Origin: Cyanobium usitatum str. Tous
GTDB taxonomy: Bacteria; Cyanobacteriota; Cyanobacteriia; PCC-6307; Cyanobiaceae
Assembly (NCBI RefSeq): GCF_003011885.1
Contig: NZ_PXXO01000003.1
Span: forward strand, 124,001 to 188,000
Length of the DNA stretch: 64,000 bases
Reading direction: 5' to 3'
Position 1 is the stretch's first letter; each line of letters starts with the position of its first letter. Below, one piece after another: positions 15,427-23,045 of the stretch. The translations under genes and the position numbers were made by a program. Under the pieces are notes generated by a model. It saw only the letters and a program-made list of their open reading frames with translations, was not told where the DNA came from and did no database searches.

Positions 15427-16158
15427 ATGACTTACGACGTGGACCTGACGGAACGCTCCTACCAGGCCGTCCTCGATTGGCAGCAGGAGTCCCGCCGGGC
15501 CTTCGGAAAGATGCTGTTGAACTGGCGTCGCCGCAATGGCTGGACCCAGTACACGGCCTGCGAGTGGGGTGCGGAAGCAAATTTCGAAGTCATCTCCTAC
15601 GGCAACCTTTCGGTCATCGAGCAAGGCAAGGCAGGCGAGCTGCGCCAGAAAGCCTTCTTCCAGCTTGAGGAGCTGAACCGCAGGTTGCTGGGCGGCAGGC
15701 GCCTCGAGGGAGTGAAATCCCAACGCATTCGAGAACAGCTCGAATATGCCGAGCCTTTGCGGGGCAACGACGGAAAACCCTGGAACACCGTTGATTTCTG
15801 GAGCTGCTACATCGGATATCTGGCCGTTCCGGAGGCTTATCAGGCAGTTCTCTCTCCCACTTTTTCGTCGAAGGAAGCGGAGGATCTCTGCCAGAAGTGG
15901 AGGCGCCACGTGCGTCGTGTGATCAAGAAGCGCGAGGCAGACGTGACCATCGCGCTGGAGGAGCTCGTCGGGTCGGTGCCGGAGATGTACCGCAAGCGAT
16001 TCCGAGAGGTTTTGTCCCTCGACGACTACTCCTCGTCGGAATTGACGCAGCTCTGGCTGCGGGACGAGCAGTTCCTGCCTGACGAGTGGATCCGGGCCTG
16101 GGAAACAGGCGAGCTGACTGACCTCCCCCGGCCGTCCACCCGACACCGCAACAAGTAA
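15427..16158 (+). CDS. HTH-type phage regulator
   Basis: This 243-residue protein has an N-terminal helix-turn-helix of Xre-like character at about residues 20-70 (FGKMLLNWRRRNGWTQYTA, then NLSVIEQGKAG with the recognition and stabilising helices), extended by an insertion compared with classical Xre domains. The C-terminal 170 residues are helical and not recognised. The position at the head of a rightward early-type operon, behind an operator-like dyad, fits a repressor or early activator. I do not see a LexA/CI-like self-cleavage domain. Confidence 0.7.
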   Translation: MTYDVDLTERSYQAVLDWQQESRRAFGKMLLNWRRRNGWTQYTACEWGAEANFEVISYGNLSVIEQGKAGELRQKAFFQLEELNRRLLGGRRLEGVKSQRIREQLEYAEPLRGNDGKPWNTVDFWSCYIGYLAVPEAYQAVLSPTFSSKEAEDLCQKWRRHVRRVIKKREADVTIALEELVGSVPEMYRKRFREVLSLDDYSSSELTQLWLRDEQFLPDEWIRAWETGELTDLPRPSTRHRNK

Positions 16159-16252
16159 ACCCGGACAAGTCCGAGGATGCCCATCGATTGCGGCTCGCGT
16201 TAGAAAGCTGCTAAGTTCAGGCTAGCGGGCACGAGCCCGACACCCTGATGCC

Positions 16253-16972
16253 ATGACGCAGATCCCCGCACGCGCAGACGTGCCAGCCGGCGCCCTTGAG
16301 CTGCTTGGCGAAAAAGGCGGCGCCGAACGCGCCCTCACGGCCGCCCTGGCCTCCTTCCAGGAACAGGTGCAGGCCGTTTCATCCCTTGACCTGGCCGCCG
16401 TAGTCGAAGCGGCCAGGCCGGCGTTTGCCCAGGGCATTGCTTTCAGTAGCCAGCTGGTCGACATCCGCGGCCGCAACAAGCTGCGGGTCACGGTGATGCA
16501 CGCCTGTGGCGCTGAAGTCAGCAGTGAAGAGTGGGCCGACGAAGTCGACGACCCGCTTCAAGCTTCTGGCTGGATGCTGGCCATGCTGCTGGGCATTCCT
16601 TTGACGAAACAGGCTTTGCCTGTAAAGCCTGAGGCAAATCCAGCGACTGAGCCTGCTTCTGCTGGTGCGCGGCATCCTGTTCTGGCCGCGGAGGCGTCCT
16701 CCTCTGAGGCGTCCGAGGCCTGTGCGGCCGCCAGTGGCGGCGATGTCGCTCTGGAGCCACTCACGGCCCAGGAAATCGAGGCCACGCACCAGCGAATCCT
16801 TGCGCTTCCCCAGGCTGCTCGGCGAGAGCTGACCACTGCGTTCCGTGAGCACTTCCAGGTGCCGCGCAATGCCCGCTCGATCGGTGATCGCATCACCCAG
16901 CACCAGCACAGCGCCTTCATCGACCGCTTCCTCGAAGAGTTCGAAGGGGCCCAGACGCCGGTAGAGCCATGA
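16253..16972 (+). CDS. Phage early protein of unknown function
   Basis: This 239-residue protein has two conserved-looking halves: residues 1-115 (with DIRGRNKLRVTVMHACG) and 170-239 (helical, with RNARSIGDRITQHQHSAF). They are joined by an Ala/Glu/Ser-rich linker. Its neighbours are a small RHH protein and an ssDNA-binding protein, so a role in recombination or replication is possible, but no annealing-protein motif is visible. A 5-bp dyad CGGGC/GCCCG at 16226-16239 precedes it. The gene ends in an ATGA overlap with the next. Confidence 0.55.
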   Translation: MTQIPARADVPAGALELLGEKGGAERALTAALASFQEQVQAVSSLDLAAVVEAARPAFAQGIAFSSQLVDIRGRNKLRVTVMHACGAEVSSEEWADEVDDPLQASGWMLAMLLGIPLTKQALPVKPEANPATEPASAGARHPVLAAEASSSEASEACAAASGGDVALEPLTAQEIEATHQRILALPQAARRELTTAFREHFQVPRNARSIGDRITQHQHSAFIDRFLEEFEGAQTPVEP

Positions 16973-17196
16973 GCAGGCCCCGTCGCTACGGCGAGCAGCC
17001 CCGCTCACTGGTCGGTCGCCACGTCATCCAGACCCAGGTACGCACCGACGTCTACCTGCAGGTGCGCGAGCTGATGGAAACCCGCAACCTCTCGGCCAGC
17101 GGAGCGGTGCATCACCTGCTGCGCGAGCGCCTTGGCCTGCCGCCGCTTCTGCCGTTCGATCAACACCCGATTTCCACCGATTCATCCCATGGCTAA
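16969..17196 (+). CDS. Small RHH-like phage protein
   Basis: This 75-residue protein's core, QTQVRTDVYLQVRELM followed by NLSASGAVHHLLRERLG, has the strand-helix-helix layout of ribbon-helix-helix DNA-binding proteins. It overlaps both neighbours (ATGA upstream, 8 bases downstream). It could regulate the operon or a lytic/lysogenic switch. The identification rests on pattern only. Confidence 0.6.
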   Translation: MSRPRRYGEQPRSLVGRHVIQTQVRTDVYLQVRELMETRNLSASGAVHHLLRERLGLPPLLPFDQHPISTDSSHG

Positions 17197-17758
17197 AGAC
17201 ATCTTCCGCACGCCCCTCGCCGAAGTGCGTTGGGCCCACCTGATCACCCCGAGGCATCAGCTCGACAAGAGCAAACCCAAAGCCTGGACCTGCGATCTGT
17301 TGCTCCCTAACAACAACGAGCAGGCCCAGTCCTTTCTGCTGGCGATGGAGGACCAGTTCATCGCTCTGCATGGCAGCCGCAAGCGGCGCGCTGAAAAGGG
17401 CTTCCCCTGGAAGCCGGACAAGGAAAAGCCCAGCGAGCTCACCGCGGTTCGCTTCAAGGTGCCCCAGTTTCAGCGGCGTGATGGCTCCCTGTCCGAGGGG
17501 CCTCGCATCGTCGATGCCAAAAAGCAGCCCTGGGAGGGAGCGGCCATCGGCAACGGCTCCAAGGTGGTCGTGGCCTTCGACATCTACGACTGGGATGGCG
17601 AAAACGGCTGCGGCATGACATTCCAGCCCCGGGCTGTTCAGGTCGTGGAGTTCGTTCCCTACGAGCAGGTCGATCCCACCGACAGCTTCGAGGAGCAGGA
17701 GGGTTACACCGCTGCTGGCGGCTGGGATGTGGATGACGACGAGGAGGCCGCCTTCTGA
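17189..17758 (+). CDS. Phage single-stranded DNA-binding protein (DUF2815-like)
   Basis: This 189-residue protein has the features of T7 gp2.5/DUF2815-type ssDNA-binding proteins. There is an opening strand region (AEVRWAHLITPRHQLDK, then AWTCDLLLP), a middle with aromatic and basic residues, VVAFDIYDWDGENG in the OB fold, and a strongly acidic C-terminal tail ending WDVDDDEEAAF that recruits replication partners. The start at 17189 is chosen because the homologous part begins with MAKDIFRTPL. It sits in a replication-recombination operon with one-base overlap to the next gene. Confidence 0.82.
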   Translation: MAKDIFRTPLAEVRWAHLITPRHQLDKSKPKAWTCDLLLPNNNEQAQSFLLAMEDQFIALHGSRKRRAEKGFPWKPDKEKPSELTAVRFKVPQFQRRDGSLSEGPRIVDAKKQPWEGAAIGNGSKVVVAFDIYDWDGENGCGMTFQPRAVQVVEFVPYEQVDPTDSFEEQEGYTAAGGWDVDDDEEAAF

Positions 17759-18048
17759 TGGCTGTTCCTCACCCGATCAGCAATAGCGGCGCTGGGCGCC
17801 GCCCCCAGCTTCCGGCGTTCTGCCGCACCCGCCGGCCCACAACAGTGGCCGTCACGGTCAACAGTCTCACCGCAATGCGCCTGTTGGTGCTGGTGGGGCT
17901 GCTGTTTCAGCTGAGCACCCTGCTGCTGGTGATCGCTGGCCCCGTGCCGTCGCGGCTGGAAGCCGTCAGCACCAACAGCCCTTTCCCCCCTGTCGCCGGC
18001 GTCGCCGCCAGTGGGGCCCAGCCCATTTCACCGACCTCAGACCGATGA
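17758..18048 (+). CDS. Small membrane protein in phage early operon
   Basis: This 96-residue protein has one clear transmembrane helix at about residues 41-61 (LLVLVGLLFQLSTLLLVIAG) and a Pro/Ser-rich tail. It overlaps the upstream stop by one base (TGATG) and the KilA-N gene by ATGA, which supports translation. The function is unknown. Location in an early operon rules against a conventional holin but not against a superinfection-related membrane protein. Confidence 0.5.
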   Translation: MAVPHPISNSGAGRRPQLPAFCRTRRPTTVAVTVNSLTAMRLLVLVGLLFQLSTLLLVIAGPVPSRLEAVSTNSPFPPVAGVAASGAQPISPTSDR

Positions 18049-18851
18049 ACACCACAACGACGTCGTCCACTCTCACCACGCCTGTTGTCTCGATGAGTCA
18101 GCACGCTCTGGACTCCCGTTCCTGGAACGGCACCCCGATCTCTCGGCGCACCAGCGATGGCTACGTGAATGCCACGGCCATGTGCAAAGCCAATGGCAAA
18201 CGATGGAAGGACTATCGCGAGTCCGACCGGTGCCAGCACTATCTGGATGCTCTGGAAAGCGTGGCCGGAATTTCCGTCCACGCCCTCGTTGAGTCCCGCT
18301 CAGGCGGTGCCGGGGGCGGCGGCACTTGGGTCCATCCCCAGGTCGCCGTCGACCTGGCCCGCTGGATCAGCGCGCCGTTTGCGGTGTGGATGGATGGCTG
18401 GTTCCTGGAAAGCGTCCAGCAGGCTCAACCGACTCCAGTAGAGACACCATCACCTCGGATCAGGCAAGCCGAGGTGATTGCCCTAGTTGAACGGAGCATC
18501 GATCTGTTTGAGCGGCTGGGCGGCTTGGATCAGCGCGACCAGCTCCTGTTCAAGGACATCGTGCGCAGCAACGTACTCACCGCCAGCGCTGGGTTGCTGG
18601 CAGGCACCCCAACTGATGAGGAACTCACCTTGGGAGATGCCTGGCTGGAGGTGTTCCAGCAAGTACTGCCGCGCAGCCAGTTCTGCGCTGCCGGCAAGCT
18701 AGTGGCCAGGGCCTACCGCGAGGAGTTCGGCACAGAACCCCCATGTCGCCAACAGTTTGTTGACGGGGCGCCGCGCCAGGTCAAGAGCTACCGCCGCAGC
18801 TGGTTGGTCGACACGCTCAATCGCTGCCGCACCCAGCTGGCGGGGGGCTGA
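18045..18851 (+). CDS. KilA-N domain phage regulator
   Basis: This 268-residue protein contains a KilA-N DNA-binding domain at about residues 25-125: GYVNATAMCKANGKRWKDY, then TWVHPQVAVDLARWIS and FAVWMDGWF. KilA-N proteins are phage and large-virus DNA-binding proteins, often antirepressors. The C-terminal part (about 150-265) is helical with DAWLEVFQQVLPRSQF and is not recognised; it may sense an inducer or partner. It is translationally coupled to both neighbours. Confidence 0.87.
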   Translation: MNTTTTSSTLTTPVVSMSQHALDSRSWNGTPISRRTSDGYVNATAMCKANGKRWKDYRESDRCQHYLDALESVAGISVHALVESRSGGAGGGGTWVHPQVAVDLARWISAPFAVWMDGWFLESVQQAQPTPVETPSPRIRQAEVIALVERSIDLFERLGGLDQRDQLLFKDIVRSNVLTASAGLLAGTPTDEELTLGDAWLEVFQQVLPRSQFCAAGKLVARAYREEFGTEPPCRQQFVDGAPRQVKSYRRSWLVDTLNRCRTQLAGG

Positions 18852-19087
18852 TGGAAACCCAGGTCATGACCACCCGCCAGCGGGTCTGGATCAGCACAGC
18901 TGAAGCCTGTGCTCTGCTCGGCATCAGCCGCGAAACCCTTCGCCAGCTGCGGCTGCGCGGGGTGCTGCAACCCGGCAAGCACTTCCGCCGCTGGGGCTGC
19001 ACAGAAGGCAAAGGCCCCCTGCAGTGGCACGGGGAGAACATCGAAGCCTCGATCACCGGCTGGAGCCGCCGCCATCTCAAGCAGTGA
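18851..19087 (+). CDS. Excisionase-like winged-helix protein
   Basis: This 78-residue protein contains RVWISTAEACALLGISRETL followed by basic residues, the MerR/excisionase-type helix-turn-helix, then a short strand region. Phage excisionases of this size bend DNA at att sites to direct integrase toward excision. It is the last gene of the rightward operon, coupled by a TGATG overlap to the KilA-N gene, and lies 1 kb from the integrase gene. A purely transcriptional role is possible. Confidence 0.68.
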   Translation: METQVMTTRQRVWISTAEACALLGISRETLRQLRLRGVLQPGKHFRRWGCTEGKGPLQWHGENIEASITGWSRRHLKQ

Positions 19088-19148
19088 TAGGGGTTGCAGG
19101 CACGGCCCCTCTTCCTATGGTTCAGATGAGCTGCCTGCCTATTCCCTG

Positions 19149-20057
19149 GTGTCTCTGCGAGCTCGTTTCATTGTTGGTCTGATCGGGCTGGGAGCCTTCT
19201 GCGGCAGTCCGGCTGTCGCCCAGGTCCTGAAGATGGACTACCAGAACAACCGCATGAGCGGTTCGTTGCGCAGCGGCGCCTTGGAGGTCAGCGCGCAGCA
19301 GCAGCGGCGGATCAACGAGGCCGGTTCGAATGTGCTCAAGCCGCTGGCTGTCGTTCGTGTGAATGGGATCGAAGTCGGCCGCCTCGTGGGCGCTGAGAAA
19401 TGGGATAGCAGTCCAGCTGCGGTGGTTCAGATCGCAGAGATGGATCCGGCAAACCCCTATCCCGAAGTTCTTCTCTCTTCCTTCACCGGTGGAGCGCACT
19501 GTTGCAATCAGATTCAGGTTCTCACTAGCGACCGCAGCGGGAAGATCTGGCGCGAGGTGACACTTGGGCCCTTCGATGGAGGGGATTCACCGGCAGAGGA
19601 TCCGTTGCGGAATGGCCGCTTCCTGATCGTCGACGTCGACAACCGGTTCCTCTACCGCTTTGCCTGCTACGCCTGCAGTACAGCCCCTGCTCGTATCTGG
19701 GAGCTGCAAGGCGATGCGTTTGTGGATGTCTCCCATCGTCCTGATTTCAAGCCGATCCATCGCCGCAACCTGCAGCGCATGGCCGAATGGTTCCAGCAGA
19801 AGAACAATGAATCACCCAATGGGTTTCTGGCCGGTTACGTCGCCAATAAGGCGCTGGTGGGCGAGCTGTATGACGGCTGGGATCGCATGACCCAGCGTTA
19901 CGACTCCTCTTCAAACTGGGGGCTGAAGGAATGCAAGGACAACCTGGATGACAACGGCAAGTGCTTGGGGCGGGAAATTGTCTACACCTCTTTCCCGGAA
20001 GCCTTGCGGGCCTTTTTGATCGACACTGGTTACATCAAGCCATCAGGAGAGCAGTAG
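19149..20057 (+). CDS. Secreted protein of unknown function, prophage cargo
   Basis: This protein of about 302 residues has a signal peptide: VSLRARF followed by a hydrophobic run and cleavage near SPAVAQ. The GTG at 19149 was chosen because it places the basic n-region directly before the hydrophobic core; the longer open frame upstream overlaps the excisionase. The mature part has several Cys (GAHCC, CYAC, ECKD, KC), with SSFTGGAHCC recalling a motif in uncharacterised periplasmic proteins. It lies between excisionase and integrase genes, a usual place for lysogenic-conversion cargo, so it may change the host envelope. No enzyme family is recognised. Confidence 0.65.
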   Translation: MSLRARFIVGLIGLGAFCGSPAVAQVLKMDYQNNRMSGSLRSGALEVSAQQQRRINEAGSNVLKPLAVVRVNGIEVGRLVGAEKWDSSPAAVVQIAEMDPANPYPEVLLSSFTGGAHCCNQIQVLTSDRSGKIWREVTLGPFDGGDSPAEDPLRNGRFLIVDVDNRFLYRFACYACSTAPARIWELQGDAFVDVSHRPDFKPIHRRNLQRMAEWFQQKNNESPNGFLAGYVANKALVGELYDGWDRMTQRYDSSSNWGLKECKDNLDDNGKCLGREIVYTSFPEALRAFLIDTGYIKPSGEQ

Positions 20058-20075
20058 CTCCCCACGGCAACAGGT

Positions 20076-21368
20076 TCACGACGTCCTGTTATTGAGTCGT
20101 TGTGCTGCTTTGCTGAAGGCGTCATCCACCACGTCATCCCCGCACCAGCGGCTGTATGCGGCGAGGTGGGTCTGAACGCTGTGACCCATAGCGGCGGCCA
20201 CCACCTTGGGAGGGAGGTCACAAATCACGTGGGCCCGGTGGGCGTAACTGTGCCGGCAGGAATAGAGCACCAACTTTTCTCCCTGGGTTTCGTACTGCTG
20301 GCGAAGGTGTTGCCAGTGCTCTCGCCGCAGAAGGTAGCGACTAAAGGAATCCGAGCCGAAGCCGGCTCGCATGGGGGGCAGCTTTGCCGGATCAAAGGTC
20401 TCGAGGAGCCGCCATTCCGTGGCCCATTGGTCACAGGGCAGCAGACGCAGGGGTCTGGGCTTGGTTTTGCCTCGAGAGGCAACCTTTTCATAGGTGCACC
20501 AGAGCCGTCCCTGGCGAAGCTGCAGATGCTGTAGCTCTTCGGGTCGCAGTCCAAATGCGCTGAGCAGTTGAAAGGCAAACTGCCAGCGCGGGTCCGGTAT
20601 GGCCTGCACCATCGCCAGGATGTCTGCCACGCTAATCGGCGTGGTGACCGCTCGGCTCTCCCGTGACCGGCCGATGATTGTTGAGAGGTCAGGCTGCGGA
20701 GCCCATTGGGCTGGAAGCAGTTTCTGGCTGACCGCCCAACGCAGCAGAGCAGCGGTGTACTGAATTTGCAGTCTTCTGGTTCGGCAGCCAGGGCGCTGAC
20801 TCCAAAGATCAGCTTGCGCTTCAAGCAGTTGGATTGCATCGCGGGCAGCCGGTGGCCCTTTCGCTGTTTTTAGGAGCAGTGCCATTCGCGGCTTGTAAAG
20901 CCGTTCCCAAGTCGTTTCCTTGATTTCGCCGCTGCGCAGCTTGTGCTGCTGGTAGCGGCGGATCAAGCCGGCCCAGTCAATCGGGACCGATCGGCTAGTT
21001 GTCGTGGGAGGTGAAACACTCGGCTGCACGTTTGAGGGCTCGCTTGCCAGGACTTCTGCCTGGCGCCTGGCCTCAGCCTCAGCCTTCGCTGTACTCAGCT
21101 CGGCGATGGCCAGCTCGAGAGGGGCTCCGTTCTGAAAGGCCTCGTAGACCGTCAACACGCCGTCGCGGATGGCTTCGAGTTGGTCTGACTCCCAGGGGTA
21201 GGGCAGGAGCAGCTGCTTGCGATGCCCATCACCTGCGCGAGCCGTGATGTGAAGCCGGGCCCTCCCCCTGAAGTTCGAGACCGTCCAGCCGCTTCGGCAG
21301 CCCCTCTGGCCGAGGGCCCGCAGCACGCCGCCGCGGAGCAGAACATCCCATTGCGGGACCGCTGGCAT
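20076..21368 (-). CDS. int: Tyrosine-family phage integrase
   Basis: This 430-residue site-specific recombinase has an N-terminal arm-binding part, a SAM-like core-binding domain at about 120-220 (starting IDWAGLIRRYQQHKLR) and a C-terminal catalytic domain. Catalytic residues are visible: Arg in FGLRPEEL, Arg-His in SCRHSYAHR, His in AMGHSVQTHL and the nucleophile Tyr in AAYSRW. The usual first His of box II appears to be Tyr (LYSCRH). The gene lies next to the 3' end of tRNA-Arg, its likely attachment site. Its start codon overlaps a TGTGAGAAGG repeat array that may bind integrase or a repressor. Confidence 0.93.
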   Translation of the reverse strand: MPAVPQWDVLLRGGVLRALGQRGCRSGWTVSNFRGRARLHITARAGDGHRKQLLLPYPWESDQLEAIRDGVLTVYEAFQNGAPLELAIAELSTAKAEAEARRQAEVLASEPSNVQPSVSPPTTTSRSVPIDWAGLIRRYQQHKLRSGEIKETTWERLYKPRMALLLKTAKGPPAARDAIQLLEAQADLWSQRPGCRTRRLQIQYTAALLRWAVSQKLLPAQWAPQPDLSTIIGRSRESRAVTTPISVADILAMVQAIPDPRWQFAFQLLSAFGLRPEELQHLQLRQGRLWCTYEKVASRGKTKPRPLRLLPCDQWATEWRLLETFDPAKLPPMRAGFGSDSFSRYLLRREHWQHLRQQYETQGEKLVLYSCRHSYAHRAHVICDLPPKVVAAAMGHSVQTHLAAYSRWCGDDVVDDAFSKAAQRLNNRTS

Positions 21369-21400
21369 GTGAGAAGGTATGTGAGAAGGTCCTTCTCACA
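21368..21400. promoter_or_regulatory. Three-copy TGTGAGAAGG array at the integrase start
   Basis: TGTGAGAAGG occurs at 21368-21377 and again at 21380-21389. After one T, its exact inverse CCTTCTCACA follows at 21391-21400. The last two form a 10-bp perfect inverted repeat. The array overlaps the integrase start codon and lies about 100 bases from the tRNA 3' end, as expected for an operator or integrase arm-type sites. Confidence 0.65.
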
Positions 21401-21440
21401 GCCTGGCACACGCGAGCAGGGGCCGGCAAAACCTGTCAAC

Positions 21441-21468
21441 CCAAAAGCCTGTGCCAGAAAGCTTTTGG
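21441..21468. repeat. 8-bp inverted repeat near the attachment site
   Basis: CCAAAAGC and GCTTTTGG are separated by 12 bases, 29 bases from the tRNA 3' end. No T run follows, so a terminator is unlikely. It may be part of the attachment region. Confidence 0.4.
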
Positions 21469-21496
21469 GGCTGAGAAAGCAGACCCTGATTGAAAC

Positions 21497-21569
21497 GCCC
21501 CCTGTGTGATTCGAACACACGACCGGCTGCTTAGAAGGCAGCTGCTCTATCCGGCTGAGCTAAGGGAGC
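21497..21569 (-). tRNA. tRNA-Arg (anticodon TCT)
   Basis: The 73-base gene on the minus strand folds as a cloverleaf. The acceptor GCTCCCT pairs with AGGGGGC (one G-T), the D arm has AGCTCAGCCGGATAGAGC, the anticodon loop has CTTCTAA giving TCT, and the T arm is GTGTGTTCGAATCACAC. No CCA is encoded. The prophage lies at its 3' end, so the last bases of the gene are the probable attB core. Confidence 0.95.
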
Positions 21570-21652
21570 AGCCGTTGCCATGATCGCTCAGCAGGTGGGG
21601 GCCACACAACTGCTGCCCTGGCGTCAAAGTGGTTGTAGAGATCTTTTTTGAA

Positions 21653-21886
21653 ATGCGGCTCGCCCTGCTGTTTTCTGCTGCTGGCCTGTTGGCCCTTGCG
21701 GCTCCCTTGGGCGCCCAGGCTATGAGCTTGGATGAGGCCTGCGGCAAATTTGCCGGCAAGCTCAGTGCCGCCCAGGCTGCGGGTGATACCCAAAAAGCCC
21801 AGAAGATCTATCAACAGGGCTCAGCGCGCATCGCCTCGAGGTTCAACGGTGCCAGCTGCCCGAACGTCAAGCCACCTACCCCCTAA
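21653..21886 (+). CDS. Small exported protein
   Basis: This 77-residue protein starts with MRLALLFSAAGLLAL and a signal-peptidase site near LGAQA-MS. The mature part of about 50 residues has two Cys (EACGKF, ASCPN) that could pair, and is otherwise helical. A GTG eight codons upstream would add a hydrophobic-acidic extension that spoils the signal peptide, so the ATG is preferred. It is oriented away from the tRNA. Function unknown. Confidence 0.6.
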   Translation: MRLALLFSAAGLLALAAPLGAQAMSLDEACGKFAGKLSAAQAAGDTQKAQKIYQQGSARIASRFNGASCPNVKPPTP

Positions 21887-21936
21887 ACCTGCTGGCTCTT
21901 TAGGCCTACACTGGTCTGCTGCGCAACTCTCGCCCC

Positions 21937-22740
21937 ATGGCTGCCACCCGGCTCACTGACAGCCAGAAGATCGAGATCGTGGCTCGCTACCGCGCTGGTG
22001 AAGTAAGCGCCGAGCTGGCAGAGGCCTATGGCTGCAGCACCAACACGGTGAGCCGCGTGGTGAAGGCTGGTCTAGATCCAGCTGAATACGAGCAGCTCAA
22101 GCAGCAACGCATCCGGCCGCTCAAAGTTTCACAAGAACAACCTGCTCTAGAACTAGCTGCTCCAGAACAAGCCGCTCCAGAACTAGCTCCATCAGAGCCT
22201 GAACTCCTGGAGCCTGAACCCCTAGAGCCTGAACCCCCTGCGCTTGAGCTGCCAGAGCCTGAGCTGCCAGAGCCGGCTGGCGACGACGAAGACCATGCGG
22301 TGCTGGCAATCGATGACGCCGATGATTTTGGCGATGACGCCAATGAACTCGACTTCGCTGACGACGACCTAGCCGACCAGTTTGTGGCCGTGCCGCTGTT
22401 GCTGGTGGATCACGTTGGTGAGCCGGCCCAATGCCAGCCGCTCGCAGATGCGCCCCTTCCAGCCAGCATTTACATGCTGGTGGACAAAACAGTGGAGCTC
22501 CAAGCCAAGCCGCTCAAGGACTTCCCCGAACTTGGCCAGCTACCGGATGGCGAAGAGGAGCGGCAGGCTCTAATGGTGTTTGCTAATCCCCGCCAGGCCA
22601 AACGCCACTGCGGCCGCACCCAGCGGGTGATCAAGGTGCCAGACACTCGTATTCTTGAGCGCACTGCGCCCTACTTAATCGCCCAAGGCATCAGCCGGGT
22701 GGTGATGGAGGGCAGCCTCTACTCTTTGCCAGGCAGTTAA
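21937..22740 (+). CDS. Cyanobacterial protein with transposase-type HTH and acidic repeats
   Basis: This 267-residue protein has three parts. Residues 6-48 form a helix-turn-helix of the Tc1/IS3 transposase type (DSQKIEIVARYRAGEVSAEL, then CSTNTVSRVV). Residues 70-145 are a Pro/Glu/Leu repeat region (EPEPLEPEP units) ending in Asp-rich segments. The C-terminal 115 residues look conserved and globular (MLVDKTVELQAKPLKDFPEL, then ISRVVMEGSLYSL). From memory such HTH-linker proteins are conserved single-copy genes in picocyanobacteria, so it is unlikely to be a transposase. A regulatory role is inferred. Confidence 0.65.
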   Translation: MAATRLTDSQKIEIVARYRAGEVSAELAEAYGCSTNTVSRVVKAGLDPAEYEQLKQQRIRPLKVSQEQPALELAAPEQAAPELAPSEPELLEPEPLEPEPPALELPEPELPEPAGDDEDHAVLAIDDADDFGDDANELDFADDDLADQFVAVPLLLVDHVGEPAQCQPLADAPLPASIYMLVDKTVELQAKPLKDFPELGQLPDGEEERQALMVFANPRQAKRHCGRTQRVIKVPDTRILERTAPYLIAQGISRVVMEGSLYSLPGS

Positions 22741-22771
22741 TTGCCAGGCATTTAATTTCTGGGAAATTAAT
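22726..22771. terminator. Possible shared terminator built on 15-base repeats
   Basis: The stop of the HTH protein is embedded in TTGCCAGGCAGTTAA, repeated immediately with one change at 22741-22755. TTAATTTC and GAAATTAA (22752-22770) then form a perfect 8-bp stem with a 3-base loop. It lies between convergent genes, so it may end both transcripts. The stem is AT-rich and the T run is short. Confidence 0.35.
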
Positions 22772-23006
22772 CCCCGGGCAGTTGCTCGTTGCGGGGGGCG
22801 AGCAGGGCGGCGCTGCAGCCGCCACTGAGTACGCCAATCACTAAAGCAATTCCCACCAGAAAACCGGCTGGCAGAGGGGTGCTGCGGGCAAAGCCCAAGT
22901 TGAGGCTGGGGCGCTGGTCGAGGTTTTGAGCACCCAGGCAGAGAATCGCTAGCAGCAAGCCACCGCCCAGCAGGCTGGATGCAAGCAGGCGCAGGCGCAA
23001 GACCAT
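22767..23006 (-). CDS. Small two-helix membrane protein (LapA-like)
   Basis: This 79-residue protein has hydrophobic helices at about residues 8-26 and 47-68 joined by NLDQRPSLNLGFARSTPLP. The arrangement resembles LapA/DUF1049-type small inner-membrane proteins, whose two helices flank a short loop with an Asn/Phe pattern. It is convergent with the HTH protein gene and lies 39 bases downstream of rsmI on the same strand, so it may be cotranscribed with it. Confidence 0.55.
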   Translation of the reverse strand: MVLRLRLLASSLLGGGLLLAILCLGAQNLDQRPSLNLGFARSTPLPAGFLVGIALVIGVLSGGCSAALLAPRNEQLPGD

Positions 23007-23045
23007 CAGGGCAACAGTAGAACGCTCTGGCTGCAGTCTGCCCGG

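Larger units (their letters stand above)
1..21515. mobile_element. Integrase-proximal part of a tailed-phage prophage in tRNA-Arg
   Basis: Seen: a tyrosine integrase gene abuts the 3' end of a tRNA-Arg gene, and leftward follow excisionase-like, KilA-N, ssDNA-binding, helicase, primase, terminase, portal and scaffold-like genes. This gene set is diagnostic of a temperate tailed phage. The element has no second end here: structural genes run off base 1, so the distal attachment site and the tail and lysis genes must lie outside the window. The right boundary at about 21,515 is inferred from the tRNA 3' end and was not located by matching a second att copy. Confidence 0.9.

Noticed and set aside
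15328-16146. Long open frame (272 codons) on the minus strand opposite the HTH regulator
   Set aside because: It mirrors the regulator gene in antisense, a usual result of high GC content; the plus-strand frame has the HTH motif and the correct operon position.
21937-22740. Transposase, because of the HTH at its N-terminus
   Set aside because: There is no DDE catalytic domain and no inverted repeats, and the C-terminal part looks like a conserved cyanobacterial domain.
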